Of a DNA stretch of 64,000 nt, positions 1 through 9,363 are shown in pieces. The notes beneath the pieces are model-generated. The model was not told where the DNA came from. It saw only the letters and a program-made list of their open reading frames with translations, and did no database searches. This stretch comes from Metallosphaera cuprina Ar-4 (GTDB taxonomy: Archaea; Thermoproteota; Thermoprotei_A; Sulfolobales; Sulfolobaceae), in assembly GCF_000204925.1 (NCBI RefSeq), contig NC_015435.1, positions 1,691,160-1,755,159 on the forward strand, read 5' to 3'. Position 1 is the first letter of the stretch. Each line of letters starts with the position of its first letter. A program made the position numbers and the translations under genes.

Positions 1-740
1 TAAGATTGAGCCCCTCCCAAACCTAACCTAAATCCAGTTATCACTTCATCAAAAATTAGAAGCGTGCCGTGCTCTTTGGTTAACTCTCTTAACCCTTTAA
101 GGAAACCGTCCTTTGGCGGAATAACTCCCATATTTCCCATCACTGGTTCTACTATGACACTGGCGATATCGCCTCTCCTCAACGCCTTTTCCGAACATTC
201 CAAGTCGTTATAAGGGCAAATAACAACTGTAGAAACGACCTCTTTAGGTATTCCCTGGGAAAAGGGTACTCCGAACTCCGTGGCTGCGCTACCAGCGTCT
301 ATCAAAACGTAATCATGAGCTCCGTGATAATTACCATCAAATTTGAGTATCTTATCTCTGCCGGTGTAACCTCGACTTATCCTTAGTGCAGTCATGGTGG
401 CCTCTGTACCGCTGTTCACGAACCTCACTTTTTCTGCCGAAGGAACATACTTGATGATCAACTTAGCTAATTCCACCTCTGTCTTGCTAGGGGTTCCATA
501 CAACCATCCTTCATCTATCTGTTCTTTAACAGCCTCGATAACTTTCGGATGGGCGTGGCCCAAAATGAGCGGACCGTATCCCAGAACGTAATCGATTAGT
601 CTCTGAGAGTCTTCGGTTATTAAATAGGGGCCCTTACCCGACTTGGTATAGAACGGAAACGGTTTGACTCCGGCCCTGACTGGGCTATTAACGCCTCCCG
701 CAAATAGGGTTTTAGCCTGTTCCCATAAATCATGACTCAA
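1..740 (-). CDS. hemL: Glutamate-1-semialdehyde 2,1-aminomutase, N-terminal part (runs off window)
   Basis: PLP enzyme that turns glutamate-1-semialdehyde into 5-aminolevulinate in the C5 haem pathway. About 246 codons are visible, reading into [38 protein letters not shown] and [15 protein letters not shown], all typical of HemL; the PLP lysine lies beyond the window edge. No ATG is available. I chose TTG at 738-740, which overlaps the hemB stop by two bases and has a GGGAGGGG Shine-Dalgarno-like run about 8-10 nt upstream. It is the last visible gene of the sirohaem-hemA-hemB-hemL operon, so translation is probably coupled to hemB. The product call is firm; the start is inferred. Confidence 0.93.
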   Translation of the reverse strand, partial: MSHDLWEQAKTLFAGGVNSPVRAGVKPFPFYTKSGKGPYLITEDSQRLIDYVLGYGPLILGHAHPKVIEAVKEQIDEGWLYGTPSKTEVELAKLIIKYVPSAEKVRFVNSGTEATMTALRISRGYTGRDKILKFDGNYHGAHDYVLIDAGSAATEFGVPFSQGIPKEVVSTVVICPYNDLECSEKALRRGDIASVIVEPVMGNMGVIPPKDGFLKGLRELTKEHGTLLIFDEVITGFRLGLGGAQS

Positions 741-1747
741 AATGGAGTCCCCTCCCTAATCCATTCGGCCAATTGAGGAGCATAATAGGTTAGTATTAGA
801 TCCGCGCCAGCCCTTTTGATCGAATAAGTTATTTCCATCACCGCATTTCTCTCATTTAACCATCCGTTTTTAACTGCGGCCTTTATCATGGAGTACTCTC
901 CGCTTACGTGATAAGCCGCTAGGGGATATGTGGAAAACGTATCCTTAACTAACCTTATGACGTCGAGATAGGTGTGAGCCGGCTTAACCATTAAGATGTC
1001 GGCACCTTCCTCAATGTCAAGTTTAGCTTCCTTTAGCGCTTCATATGAGTTCCTGGGGTCCATCTGATAGCTCTTTCTGTCCCCAAAAGCGGGGGCGGAA
1101 GAAGCTGCCTCTCTAAACGGAGAATAAAACACCGACGCGTACTTTACACTATAAGCCATGATGAGAGTGTCTTGGAAACCGTTATCGTCCAACTCTTTCC
1201 TTATTGCCCCTACAACACCGTCCATCATACTAGAGGGGGCGATCACGTCCGCCCCAGCCTCGGCCTGAGAAAGGGCTATCTTAGCGTGGACTTTAATACT
1301 TTCGTCGTTATCTATGTAGTAGTTACTGCCTCTGTAGTTTACAATCCCGCAGTGTCCATGAGATGTATACTCATCTGTGCACTCGTCAGCTATTAGAACT
1401 ATCTTTTCCCCAAAAGTTTGCTTTAACAACCTTAGAGATCGCTGTATTACACCGTCCTTTTGAAAAGCTGAACTAGCAATATTATCTTTGAATGAAGGTA
1501 TTCCAAAGACAACTAGTTTCGTTATACCTTTATTGAAGTTCTCATCTACAAACTTTATGAGGTGATCGTTGGGCGGATACCTTAAGATTCCGGGCATACT
1601 ACCTATCTCTTCAGGCTGCGAGATCCCGTCTTTTATAAAGACCGGTAAGATTAGGTTATCTGCCGTTAACCTCGTTTCTGCCACTGAATCCCTTATGTTC
1701 TTGCTCTGCCTTAACCTCCTTGGCCTTATCCTCGGATATCCCACCAT
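737..1747 (-). CDS. hemB: Porphobilinogen synthase (delta-aminolevulinate dehydratase)
   Basis: Condenses two 5-aminolevulinate molecules to porphobilinogen; 336 aa, full length for the family. Schiff-base lysines are Lys202 (in [14 protein letters not shown]) and Lys255 (in [10 protein letters not shown]). The metal-site motif [14 protein letters not shown] has Cys123 and Cys133 but Asp at 125, where classical zinc enzymes carry a third Cys, so it looks like a mixed site. The start [13 protein letters not shown] keeps the conserved RPRRLR at the N terminus, which forces a 92-nt out-of-frame overlap with the end of hemA. Its stop overlaps the hemL start. Confidence 0.96.
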   Translation of the reverse strand: MVGYPRIRPRRLRQSKNIRDSVAETRLTADNLILPVFIKDGISQPEEIGSMPGILRYPPNDHLIKFVDENFNKGITKLVVFGIPSFKDNIASSAFQKDGVIQRSLRLLKQTFGEKIVLIADECTDEYTSHGHCGIVNYRGSNYYIDNDESIKVHAKIALSQAEAGADVIAPSSMMDGVVGAIRKELDDNGFQDTLIMAYSVKYASVFYSPFREAASSAPAFGDRKSYQMDPRNSYEALKEAKLDIEEGADILMVKPAHTYLDVIRLVKDTFSTYPLAAYHVSGEYSMIKAAVKNGWLNERNAVMEITYSIKRAGADLILTYYAPQLAEWIREGTPF

Positions 1748-2930
1748 AAGAAAATAGTGATACGGCCAAGTTAATGTGATTTACCTCGTTCGATTCCACT
1801 GCCCTCCTCAGGTTTTCGAACATGGGTGAGAAGATCTTTTTAATCATAGACCTCGTCATGGCGTCAAGAACCTCTTTGGTCTTCGGATCCTCAGTTTCTA
1901 ATACTCTCAACGCTCTAGTAACCTCGGACTCCCTTATCTGCTCCACTTTAGACATGAAGGAGGAAACGAAATTATCATAGATGATGTCTAAGCAATCTTT
2001 TTCGAATTCTCTTAATCCGTTCTCTATTATTCCCTTAGCGCTATCTATCTCTTTCCTTCTCTCCTCAAGTTTAGCTTGAGAAACCGCTTCTAGGTCTCTT
2101 AGAGTGTAGACGTTCTTACCTTCAAAGATTGAGGGAGATCCCAGGTCTATAACTACGGATCTCTCCGGTGCTCTCACTTTCTCTGGGTAAAATATGGCGG
2201 AAAAGACGAGATCGTAATTGGATAGCTTGCTGAAGTCTAAGGGTAAGAAGCTATAGCCGTATTTTATAGCCACATTTCTCCCGCGCTCATTAGTCCTGTT
2301 AAATATTGTAACGTCCTTAACCCCCTCGTTGTGCAGAATGAGAGCTAACTTAGTCCCTATCTCTCCAGCCCCCAGTATAGCTATTTTCTTGTCTGAGATG
2401 TCACCTAGGAGACGCTTTGCATACTCTACCGCTAATGAATAAACGCCCACTTTCCCCTTTGATATACCCGTTTCTAACCTTACTTTCCTCCCGACTTTAA
2501 GAGATCTCTCTAGAAGGCATCGCATATGTTTTGAGGCTAGACCTAGTTTAGTTGCCTCTTTCATAGAATCCTTAATTTGTTTAAGAATTTCGTACTCTCC
2601 TACCGACAATGAATCAATACCTGAAGCAACCTCAAAGAGGTGTGTTATAGCCTCCTTACCTCTTAAGATCGTAGCGTCAGAGGATATCTCTCTGTTATGA
2701 ACTTGATTAAGATAATCAAGGACTTTACTTAGATTATCGTCCTCAGAGTAAAGATATAGCTCTATTCTATTACACGTTTGCAATAGCGTCATCTCACCTT
2801 TGAAGTGTTTAGATAATTCCTTGATCTCATTATAGCCCAGGTAATGAGAGGCCAACTTCTCGATGCCAATAGTTTTATACGTGTAGACTACTGCTGCGTA
2901 GGAGTTGATCACCTTAGAAACTAGATCCAT
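1656..2930 (-). CDS. hemA: Glutamyl-tRNA reductase
   Basis: NADPH-dependent reduction of glutamyl-tRNA to glutamate-1-semialdehyde, first committed step of the C5 pathway. 424 aa. The catalytic cysteine is Cys53 in [14 protein letters not shown]. The family signature [16 protein letters not shown] and Rossmann motif [14 protein letters not shown] follow, then a helical dimerisation domain near the C terminus. It starts 17 nt inside the preceding sirohaem gene and its last 92 nt also encode the hemB N terminus in another frame. This packing implies one transcript and coupled translation. Confidence 0.96.
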   Translation of the reverse strand: MDLVSKVINSYAAVVYTYKTIGIEKLASHYLGYNEIKELSKHFKGEMTLLQTCNRIELYLYSEDDNLSKVLDYLNQVHNREISSDATILRGKEAITHLFEVASGIDSLSVGEYEILKQIKDSMKEATKLGLASKHMRCLLERSLKVGRKVRLETGISKGKVGVYSLAVEYAKRLLGDISDKKIAILGAGEIGTKLALILHNEGVKDVTIFNRTNERGRNVAIKYGYSFLPLDFSKLSNYDLVFSAIFYPEKVRAPERSVVIDLGSPSIFEGKNVYTLRDLEAVSQAKLEERRKEIDSAKGIIENGLREFEKDCLDIIYDNFVSSFMSKVEQIRESEVTRALRVLETEDPKTKEVLDAMTRSMIKKIFSPMFENLRRAVESNEVNHINLAVSLFSYGGISEDKAKEVKAEQEHKGFSGRNEVNGR

Positions 2931-3576
2931 TGATGATCTCCTCAGCCCTCTTCATGGCACTATCTATGTTACCATCATTAATGAAGCTTTCGAATTGCTT
3001 ATCAATAAATATTTTATGATATAAATTGTATCTTATGCTAGGATCTTTAATTTTGCTTTTTAATAACGATTTCACATCGTTCATAACCTTAATCTCTAAG
3101 AGTATTTTTGGATCGTTTTTCAACGCTTCTAAAGCCTTATCTAGAATGACTTTAGACATTATGCTGGATTTACCCATAGTAGTTACGGCTATTCCAACGT
3201 CATCGTCCTCATAAAAAATAGGTACAATAAAAGAAGATTCGTTAGGATTTGTAGGATTGTTGCAAAACTTTTTTAAGGATTTACCTAAGGAACATAGCCT
3301 AGAATTCAAGGACTGATCGCTAGTTGCGGTGATGATTATATCATACTTGGATAAAAACTCTTCACCTAAAATTGATGCATCAAGCTTAACTTTTATTATA
3401 TCGTTCCTTGTAGCTAAATCTTCAGAGAAGTCTAGCGAAACAACCGTGACTTCCGCCCCATAATCTCTAAACTTTGAAGCTCTCTTACTACCGACTTTAC
3501 CCCCTCCAATAACTAGGACTTTTACGTTAGTAAGGTCTAGAAAGATCGGAAAATAATGATGAACTTGAGAAAGCAT
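2914..3576 (-). CDS. Precorrin-2 dehydrogenase / sirohydrochlorin ferrochelatase (CysG N-terminal/Met8 type)
   Basis: NAD-dependent enzyme that makes sirohydrochlorin, and possibly chelates iron, in sirohaem synthesis. 220 aa. After [20 protein letters not shown] (Rossmann [10 protein letters not shown] at about residues 23-32) comes the expected segment with [20 protein letters not shown], matching the CysG-N fold, and then a helical C terminus. It is the first gene of the haem operon seen here and overlaps hemA by 17 nt. Whether it performs the ferrochelatase step cannot be told from sequence. Confidence 0.88.
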   Translation of the reverse strand: MLSQVHHYFPIFLDLTNVKVLVIGGGKVGSKRASKFRDYGAEVTVVSLDFSEDLATRNDIIKVKLDASILGEEFLSKYDIIITATSDQSLNSRLCSLGKSLKKFCNNPTNPNESSFIVPIFYEDDDVGIAVTTMGKSSIMSKVILDKALEALKNDPKILLEIKVMNDVKSLLKSKIKDPSIRYNLYHKIFIDKQFESFINDGNIDSAMKRAEEIINGSSF

Positions 3577-3620
3577 ATAAAAATTTCTTAGCTAGGAATT
3601 TAAAAAGTCATTATCAAATG

Positions 3621-4673
3621 TCAAAACCATTGATCCAGTCCAGTTTGTCTTTTACTTTCCTTAACTTCTCTCATAGCTCTTTGAAGTCTCTCTAGAGCCG
3701 CAACAACTCTATCTTCACTGAAGTCGTTCTCCTTAACAAGGAAATCTACAACGCCTTGAACATTTACATCTCCTAGATCTAGAGGCTCTTTTGGCAGTAC
3801 CACTTCAGGACGTAAGAACATTTCTCTTATTTTTTTATAATCAAAGTCAATTAATTCAAGATCAAACTCCTTCTTGTCTATGTCCTCGATTCTCTTATAA
3901 GTCTTGATAAGTTTGTAGGCCCTCTTAGGACCGATACCCTTTATTCCATCTGGGTTGTAATCCGTACCTATGAGAATGGCTATGTCTATCAGCTCATCTC
4001 TGGTTATGCCTAGTTTCTTAAGGAGCAGATCCGCTTCAATCACTTCCGGTTTAACCTCTACGTAGGCGTCTTTATTTGGAAGTTTCCTTTTACCGCTTAT
4101 AGTTAGGTTTCTTATTAGCCTTGTAGCTCCAAAAAGGAGCGAATCATAATCTTGGCTTGCTGCAGCGTAAACCAAACCTTGAGAGTTCATGTAAGCAGCT
4201 TCAGCCTCACCTTCAGAAGGAGCCTGTACTGTAGGGATCCCCATAAGTGAGAGTAATCTTTTACCTTCGTTGGCCATACTAGAAGTTAACCTAGAGGTCA
4301 TCTGAGAGTACTTTCTAACTTCCTCAATCTTTCCCTCTTCTTTCGCTCTCTCCAATTTTTTCATAGCCTCTTCTTTTAATTTTCTTCTATTTTCCAATTC
4401 CTGGGCCTTTATTTCTGGAGGTTTGCCGTCAAAAACGTAAATCGGGATAACTCCTTGTTCCAAAAGATTTACAGTTCTGTAAAACAATCCGTTTAAGTGA
4501 CTTGTTATCTTTCCTTCACGGTTCATCAGTGGAGTGCCATCGTACTGCCTTATTGCGGCTAGGAATTGATAGATAGCGTTGTACGCATCTACAGCTACCT
4601 TCTTACCTTTAATTTCAGTGAAAGTTAAGTCCCTCCTGATCTCGGAAACAAGGTCAGATAAGTCTACTCCTAT
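3621..4673 (-). CDS. fen: Flap endonuclease 1, apparent ATA start
   Basis: Structure-specific 5' flap nuclease for Okazaki-fragment processing and repair. From the first ATG (4526) the protein would be 301 aa and would lack the FEN N terminus. Reading upstream in frame restores GVDLSDLVSEIRRDLTF and VAVDAYNAIYQFLAAIR, giving 350 aa. No ATG, GTG or TTG exists between there and the upstream in-frame stop; the codon where archaeal FEN1 begins (M-G-V) is ATA at 4671-4673, six nt after a perfect GGTGA. Catalytic acids are visible in AVDAYN, VFDGKPPE, APSEGEAEAAY, AASQDYDS and IGTDYNPDG. The C-terminal QTGLDQWF is a PCNA-binding PIP box. The ATA overlaps the stop of the 76-aa gene upstream. Confidence 0.93.
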   Translation of the reverse strand: MGVDLSDLVSEIRRDLTFTEIKGKKVAVDAYNAIYQFLAAIRQYDGTPLMNREGKITSHLNGLFYRTVNLLEQGVIPIYVFDGKPPEIKAQELENRRKLKEEAMKKLERAKEEGKIEEVRKYSQMTSRLTSSMANEGKRLLSLMGIPTVQAPSEGEAEAAYMNSQGLVYAAASQDYDSLLFGATRLIRNLTISGKRKLPNKDAYVEVKPEVIEADLLLKKLGITRDELIDIAILIGTDYNPDGIKGIGPKRAYKLIKTYKRIEDIDKKEFDLELIDFDYKKIREMFLRPEVVLPKEPLDLGDVNVQGVVDFLVKENDFSEDRVVAALERLQRAMREVKESKRQTGLDQWF

Positions 4674-4900
4674 TCCTTTTCACCTAGATATGTTATCATT
4701 CTAGAGTTCTCCCTTATTAACGATACGCTTATCACTCCCCTAATTTCGAGAGACATCAATGCCCTGAGGAAGTCACTAAAAGACACCTCATAGTTAGCGT
4801 TTTTCTTCACTTCTTTAAAAAGATCTTCATCCTTCACGCTACCATTCATTTTTCTTAGTGTTTCTGTAATAATATAGATTAGTGGCGTATCTCTCCACAT
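4670..4900 (-). CDS. Small winged-helix-like protein upstream of fen1
   Basis: 76 aa, basic-acidic mix with a pattern of helices (TPLIYIITETLRKM, SVKDEDLFKEVKK, FSDFLRALMSLEIRGVI) followed by a short beta-hairpin-like end (SVSLIRENSRMITYLGEKE). This layout resembles a minimal winged helix, but I do not recognise a named family. It sits four nt after cdc48 and its stop overlaps the fen1 start, so it is probably co-transcribed and coupled to FEN1 synthesis. A role in replication or repair is only suggested by position. Confidence 0.75.
   Translation of the reverse strand: MWRDTPLIYIITETLRKMNGSVKDEDLFKEVKKNANYEVSFSDFLRALMSLEIRGVISVSLIRENSRMITYLGEKE
4680..4684 (-). promoter_or_regulatory. Shine-Dalgarno GGTGA for fen1
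   Basis: GGTGA is the exact complement of the archaeal 16S 3' end core and ends six nt before the ATA proposed as the fen1 start. It lies inside the last codons of the upstream 76-aa gene. It is the main evidence that translation starts at this ATA and not at the ATG 49 codons downstream. Confidence 0.7.
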
Positions 4901-4904
4901 AATT

Positions 4905-7211
4905 TCACGTAAATGTGCTAGGTTTCACAGTCTGTCTAGGAAGCTGTTGTCTAGCCTTATCTATCCACGATTGATAGAACTGAATCATCTCCTGCGTGAG
5001 AGATGGCTTAACCTTCTTAAGCGCTTCATCAAAATGTCTGTTCTCAACCTTTATTGTTGCTCCCTTCATGCAATCCCTCATCTTAGCGTCTCTACAATCT
5101 CTGTCGTTTTGAGCGCATTGTGTACTCACCTTATTCACGCACTCTCTCATACCTTCTCTTATTGCCCGCATAGCTGCCTCTCTCACTAACGCTGCGAGGT
5201 CAGCACCAGTGTAACCCTCTGTTCTCTCGGCTAACTCTTCAAGGTTAACCTCATCAGACAAGGCTACCTTCTTCGTGTGTACCCTTAGGATATCATATCT
5301 GGCGTTCTTATCAGGAGGTGGTACGTAAACTAACTTCTCAAATCTCCCGGGCCTCAGTAGAGCCGGATCTAGGATATCAGGTCTATTGGTAGCTGCAACT
5401 ATAACCACGTTGTCTAGGTTCTCAATACCGTCCATTTCGGCCAGCAATTGATTTACTAGCCTCTCAGTAACACCGGAATCGGAGGAAATTCCTCTCATTG
5501 GGGCAACGGCATCGATCTCATCAAAGAATATCACAGACGGGGCGTACATCCTCGCTTTCCTGAATATTTCTCTAATTGCGCGTTCGCTCTCACCTACCCA
5601 CTTGGAGAGAACTTCAGGTCCTCTGACTGCAATGAAGTTCGCCCCGCTCTCTGTAGCAACAGCCTTAGCTAACATGGTCTTTCCGGTACCTGGTGGACCG
5701 AAAAGAAGTATGCCCTTTGGTGGCTCTACACCAGCCGTTTCGTAATAGTCGGGGAACTTCAAGGGATACTCAGCTACCTCTCTTAACTCCTCCTTTATGT
5801 CACCTAGTCCTCCAATATCGTCCCACTTAACTTCCGGTACCTCAATATATATCTCCCTCATTCCGCTAGGTACTATTTCCTTGAATGCGTTCATGAAGTC
5901 TTCCATCTTTACCTCCATCTTCTCTAGAATCTCAGGAGGTATCTTGTCCTGGCTTATATCAATCATCGGAAGATATCTCCTTAACGCGTTCATTGCGGCC
6001 TCTCTAACTAGCGCAGATAGGTCAGCTCCTGTGTATCCGTGACTTATATCAGCTAGTTTTTCTAGTTCCACATCCTTCGAAAGAGGCATGTTCCTGGTGT
6101 GGATCTGAAGTATCTCAAGCCGCCCTTGTTTATCTGGGAGAGGTATCTCTATCTCCCTATCGAACCTTCCAGGTCTTCTTAGAGCAGGATCAACCGCGTT
6201 CGGTCTATTAGTTGCGGCTATAACTATGACGTTACCTCTGTTCTCAAGGCCATCCATTAAAGTAAGTAACTGTGCCACAACTCTCCTTTCTACTTCCCCT
6301 ATCGCTTCATCCCTTTTGGGAGCTATAGCATCAACCTCATCTATGAAAATGATAGCCGGAGCGTGTTTCTTAGCGTCCTCGAATATTTCCCTAAGCCTCT
6401 GCTCGCTTTCACCATAGAACTTACTCATTATTTCCGGTCCGTTTATCGAAGTGAAATAAGACTCTGTTTCGTTGGCAACCGCCTTAGCTAACAACGTCTT
6501 TCCTACACCAGGAGGACCGTAAAGCATGATTCCCTTTGGAGGCTCTATCCCTAGCCTCTTGAACAGCTCAGGATGTCTTAGTGGTAGTTCTACAAGTTCT
6601 CTTATCTTCTGTATTACGTTCTTCATACCACCTATATCCTCATAAGTTACTCTAGGATACCTAGTTTGCTCGATAGGTTTGTCAGCGATAGATATACTAG
6701 TTTCGTCTACTACCATTACTATAGACGCTGGTCTCACTTGAATCACCGTAAATGGTATTGCTTGTCCTAGAACAGGTATGAGTACAGTGTCACCTTCAAC
6801 AAGTGGGAACTCCTTTAGTTTCTTCTTAACGTAAGCCACGAAACCTGGATCTACAGTAATTGAGAAATTAGATGGAGCTAGCTTAATAGAGGCGGCCTGT
6901 TTAACTGAAGCCTTACGAACTATTACTTTGTCTCCTATAGACACCCCTGCGTTCTTTCTTGTTATACCGTCCATTCGTATTATGTCCCTTTCAGACGTTG
7001 CGTCATCTGGTGATAAAGGCCATGCTATTGCAGCTGTCTTTCTAGTTCCTTCTATCTCGACAACGTCTCCCGGGCTCACGTCAATTTGAGCAAGCAACTC
7101 AACGTCTATCCTTACTTTCCCTCTACCTACGTCCTTTTGTCTTGCTTCAAATACCCTTAGAGCGAGCTCACGTCTTGATGGTTTTTGCTCTGGGCTAGAA
7201 CCAGCACTCAA
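4905..7211 (-). CDS. Cdc48/VAT-type AAA ATPase
   Basis: Hexameric unfoldase acting with the archaeal proteasome. 768 aa: double-psi-barrel N domain (about 1-185), D1 with Walker A GPPGVGKT (232-239) and Walker [11 protein letters not shown]2 with GPPGTGKT (506-512) and VIFFDEIDA, then a C-terminal helical part. Unusually, the segment after D2 carries four cysteines (691, 699, 706, 714) in a charged insertion. The C terminus ends in PSTFT without an obvious HbYX proteasome-docking motif. Start is TTG at 7209-7211 ([10 protein letters not shown]). It probably leads the cdc48-small gene-fen1 unit. Confidence 0.95.
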   Translation of the reverse strand: MSAGSSPEQKPSRRELALRVFEARQKDVGRGKVRIDVELLAQIDVSPGDVVEIEGTRKTAAIAWPLSPDDATSERDIIRMDGITRKNAGVSIGDKVIVRKASVKQAASIKLAPSNFSITVDPGFVAYVKKKLKEFPLVEGDTVLIPVLGQAIPFTVIQVRPASIVMVVDETSISIADKPIEQTRYPRVTYEDIGGMKNVIQKIRELVELPLRHPELFKRLGIEPPKGIMLYGPPGVGKTLLAKAVANETESYFTSINGPEIMSKFYGESEQRLREIFEDAKKHAPAIIFIDEVDAIAPKRDEAIGEVERRVVAQLLTLMDGLENRGNVIVIAATNRPNAVDPALRRPGRFDREIEIPLPDKQGRLEILQIHTRNMPLSKDVELEKLADISHGYTGADLSALVREAAMNALRRYLPMIDISQDKIPPEILEKMEVKMEDFMNAFKEIVPSGMREIYIEVPEVKWDDIGGLGDIKEELREVAEYPLKFPDYYETAGVEPPKGILLFGPPGTGKTMLAKAVATESGANFIAVRGPEVLSKWVGESERAIREIFRKARMYAPSVIFFDEIDAVAPMRGISSDSGVTERLVNQLLAEMDGIENLDNVVIVAATNRPDILDPALLRPGRFEKLVYVPPPDKNARYDILRVHTKKVALSDEVNLEELAERTEGYTGADLAALVREAAMRAIREGMRECVNKVSTQCAQNDRDCRDAKMRDCMKGATIKVENRHFDEALKKVKPSLTQEMIQFYQSWIDKARQQLPRQTVKPSTFT

Positions 7212-7268
7212 ATCTTATCATGTAGATATTTGACATAAAGGATAAAAGAGATTATCTTATACATTACC

Positions 7269-7544
7269 TTAAAAACCGAGCCTCGTTATTCCTACTACTT
7301 CCGCGTGACTAACCCCACTTATACCAGAAGCAAGCTCCTCTAATCTATCTGTCCCACCTTCAGTGGACTCAGGCATAGAGATGTAGAGAACCAGAGCCTT
7401 TAGACCAAAGGCTATTGGTTCCGTCTCTTTTCTAACCAGCTTATGCCCCTGAGGAAGTTGAGAAACTAGCTCGTTAGCCACTTTTTCTAAATCAGTCTCA
7501 TCTCCTTCTGGGAACACCTTTAATACTACCATAACTTCGGTCAT
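7269..7544 (-). CDS. Translation elongation factor aEF1-beta
   Basis: Nucleotide-exchange factor for aEF1A. 91 aa, the normal length of archaeal EF1B, with the alpha-beta ferredoxin-like fold seen in MVVLKVFPEGDETDLEKVA, the conserved IAFGLKALVLYISMPE and the terminal VVGITRLGF. It follows a 65-aa zinc-ribbon gene by 13 nt on the same strand; this pair is commonly found together in archaea, which supports the call. Confidence 0.93.
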   Translation of the reverse strand: MTEVMVVLKVFPEGDETDLEKVANELVSQLPQGHKLVRKETEPIAFGLKALVLYISMPESTEGGTDRLEELASGISGVSHAEVVGITRLGF

Positions 7545-7557
7545 TTCCTATTCACCC

Positions 7558-7755
7558 TTAAGGTCCAACGAAGCCGCACTTAGGACAGGTGTATGAGACG
7601 CCTTGCAATCTGCAAAACTTATCTCTGTAAATGGTGACTTCCCCACAGTTAGGACACGAGAATATTGCTCCTTTCTCCCTAGGGTGTATTATCTTACCGC
7701 AACTCGAGCAAACAGGAGGCTCTACTTCTTCCCTCAAACTAAGTTTCATTGACAT
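7558..7755 (-). CDS. Small double zinc-ribbon protein next to aEF1B
   Basis: 65 aa with two CxxC pairs in the first half (CSSCGK, CPNCGE) and further ones later (FCRLQGVSYTCPKCGFVGP), giving two compact zinc ribbons. This is the DUF1610-like archaeal zinc-finger family that is often encoded beside aEF1B. Function unknown; an RNA- or ribosome-linked role is inferred from the partner gene. The start MSMKLSLREE has no competing upstream codon. Confidence 0.85.
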   Translation of the reverse strand: MSMKLSLREEVEPPVCSSCGKIIHPREKGAIFSCPNCGEVTIYRDKFCRLQGVSYTCPKCGFVGP

Positions 7756-7915
7756 TATAGTTACCTGGCTATAACCATGAAGCCGGGTTTATTAAATCTA
7801 AATCTCTGATGTCATACCTCATAATGATGATTAGTGACGTTTTATATGGATGTTTAGGAATCTATCTTGGAAGAGATGCTCAATTTCAATATCTTAAAAT
7901 TCGCCAGTACTCTCC

Positions 7916-8269
7916 ATGAAAATGGTAATAATGGTAAGGGTGGACGTAGAGATGGGTAAAGGAAAGGTGGCTGCGCAGGTCGCTCACGCGGCTGTCAGCT
8001 TAGTGTTAGAGTCAATAAATAAGCCGACGTGGAGGGATTGGCTCGACTCCTGGCTCCAAGAAGGCCAACCTAAGATAGTCGTGAAAGTTAGATCTCTGGA
8101 TGAGTTAATTTCTCGCATCGAAAAGGCTAGGGCCAATAACCTTCCAACCTATATCATAGCCGACGCTGGGAAAACTCAGATACAGCCTGGAACCGTAACA
8201 TGTGGAGGAATAGGGCCTGGACCTGACGATCTGATAGATAAAATAACGGGAGATCTAAAGTTGTTGTGA
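7916..8269 (+). CDS. pth2: Peptidyl-tRNA hydrolase type 2
   Basis: Releases peptidyl-tRNA that has dropped off the ribosome. 117 aa, standard Pth2 length, with the signature KMVIMVRVDVEMGKGKVAAQ, VAHAAVSL, the ADAGKTQIQPGT segment and TCGGIGPGPDDLID. It begins a plus-strand pair with the TruD-like gene, which starts six nt after its stop. An AT-rich 160-nt gap upstream separates it from the divergent aEF1B unit and must contain both promoters. Confidence 0.96.
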   Translation: MKMVIMVRVDVEMGKGKVAAQVAHAAVSLVLESINKPTWRDWLDSWLQEGQPKIVVKVRSLDELISRIEKARANNLPTYIIADAGKTQIQPGTVTCGGIGPGPDDLIDKITGDLKLL

Positions 8270-8275
8270 CCCAAA

Positions 8276-9361
8276 TTGCACCCGTTAGATATTGCCATAG
8301 GAATCGAATTTAAGGTGCATGAATGGGAACCGCTTAAGGCAGAAATCCCTCGACCTGACGGATTCAAGGTAGTCGAGGAAATAGATAGAAGACCGTGTAA
8401 TGAATGGAAAGGGGTAGACTCTGGGAAATATGCAGTTTATTTGCTGAGGAAGAGGGGATTAGACCATTTTTCAGTAATGGCTAAGTTGACTAAAATATTG
8501 GGAGAGAGGCCAGGTTACCTCGGTATAAAGGACGCCAATGCTTCGACGGAGCAACTTATTTACGTGAGGAAAAAGAGAATTGAAAGTTATTCGAACTCCT
8601 CCTTCTCGATAGAATTTAAAGGATTTACGAATCAGAAACTCAATCACACGGGTAATAGGTTTGAGATAACCTTGGTCTCTGATGAAGCCGAACTTACAAA
8701 GAGGGTTGAGATGATAAAGAGGGAAGGAACTCTTCCGGCCTTCATTGGTTATCAAAGGTTCGGAACTAGAAGGCCCATAACTCACCTCATCGGGAAGGCC
8801 TTATCTCAAAGGGATTGGTGTAAGGCGGTTGACTTCATTCTAGGATATCCGTTCTCAGAGGAGAAGAAAGAGATTAAACAATTCAGAAAAGATTATATGA
8901 AAAGAAAAACGGATAGACTCCAGATCTCGAACGTCCCGAAACAAGAAAGAGAGGTGTACTTAGAACTCAATTCCAGCGGGAGCTGCTTATCAGCATTAAA
9001 GAGATCTCCAGTTAAGCTGAGCTTTTACCTAGAGGCGTTTCAAAGTTATCTCTTTAATAGAGTACTATCGAGAAAACTGATCAACTCCACTACTAACGAA
9101 AAAGACGAAATCGTAATCCATGTTAAACCAGAGCTTTGTGATACGGAATGTAAGGAAGTCTTCGAAGAGGAAATGGTAGATAAGAACTCGTTTCTAATTG
9201 AGGAACTGGGAATACGTCTAAAGCCTTTAAAGAGAAAGGCGTTCATGAACATCTCATCAATAGAATTGAACCAGGAGCTAAAGTTCTCCCTGGAAAGAGG
9301 TATGTATGCTACTGTAGTTCTTTCAGAAATATTGAACACAGATCCAAAAAGTTTTACTTAA
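8276..9361 (+). CDS. truD: TruD/Pus7-family tRNA pseudouridine synthase
   Basis: Predicted tRNA pseudouridine synthase of the TruD family. 361 aa. The catalytic-Asp motif is visible as YLGIKDANASTEQLIYV, and the FIGYQRFGTRRPITHLIGK segment matches the family NYFGxQRFG box. The TruD insertion region is shorter than in the E. coli enzyme. Start TTG (MHPLDIAIG) lies six nt after pth2, implying an operon. It ends two nt before the convergent aspS stop. Confidence 0.9.
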   Translation: MHPLDIAIGIEFKVHEWEPLKAEIPRPDGFKVVEEIDRRPCNEWKGVDSGKYAVYLLRKRGLDHFSVMAKLTKILGERPGYLGIKDANASTEQLIYVRKKRIESYSNSSFSIEFKGFTNQKLNHTGNRFEITLVSDEAELTKRVEMIKREGTLPAFIGYQRFGTRRPITHLIGKALSQRDWCKAVDFILGYPFSEEKKEIKQFRKDYMKRKTDRLQISNVPKQEREVYLELNSSGSCLSALKRSPVKLSFYLEAFQSYLFNRVLSRKLINSTTNEKDEIVIHVKPELCDTECKEVFEEEMVDKNSFLIEELGIRLKPLKRKAFMNISSIELNQELKFSLERGMYATVVLSEILNTDPKSFT

Positions 9362-9363
9362 GG

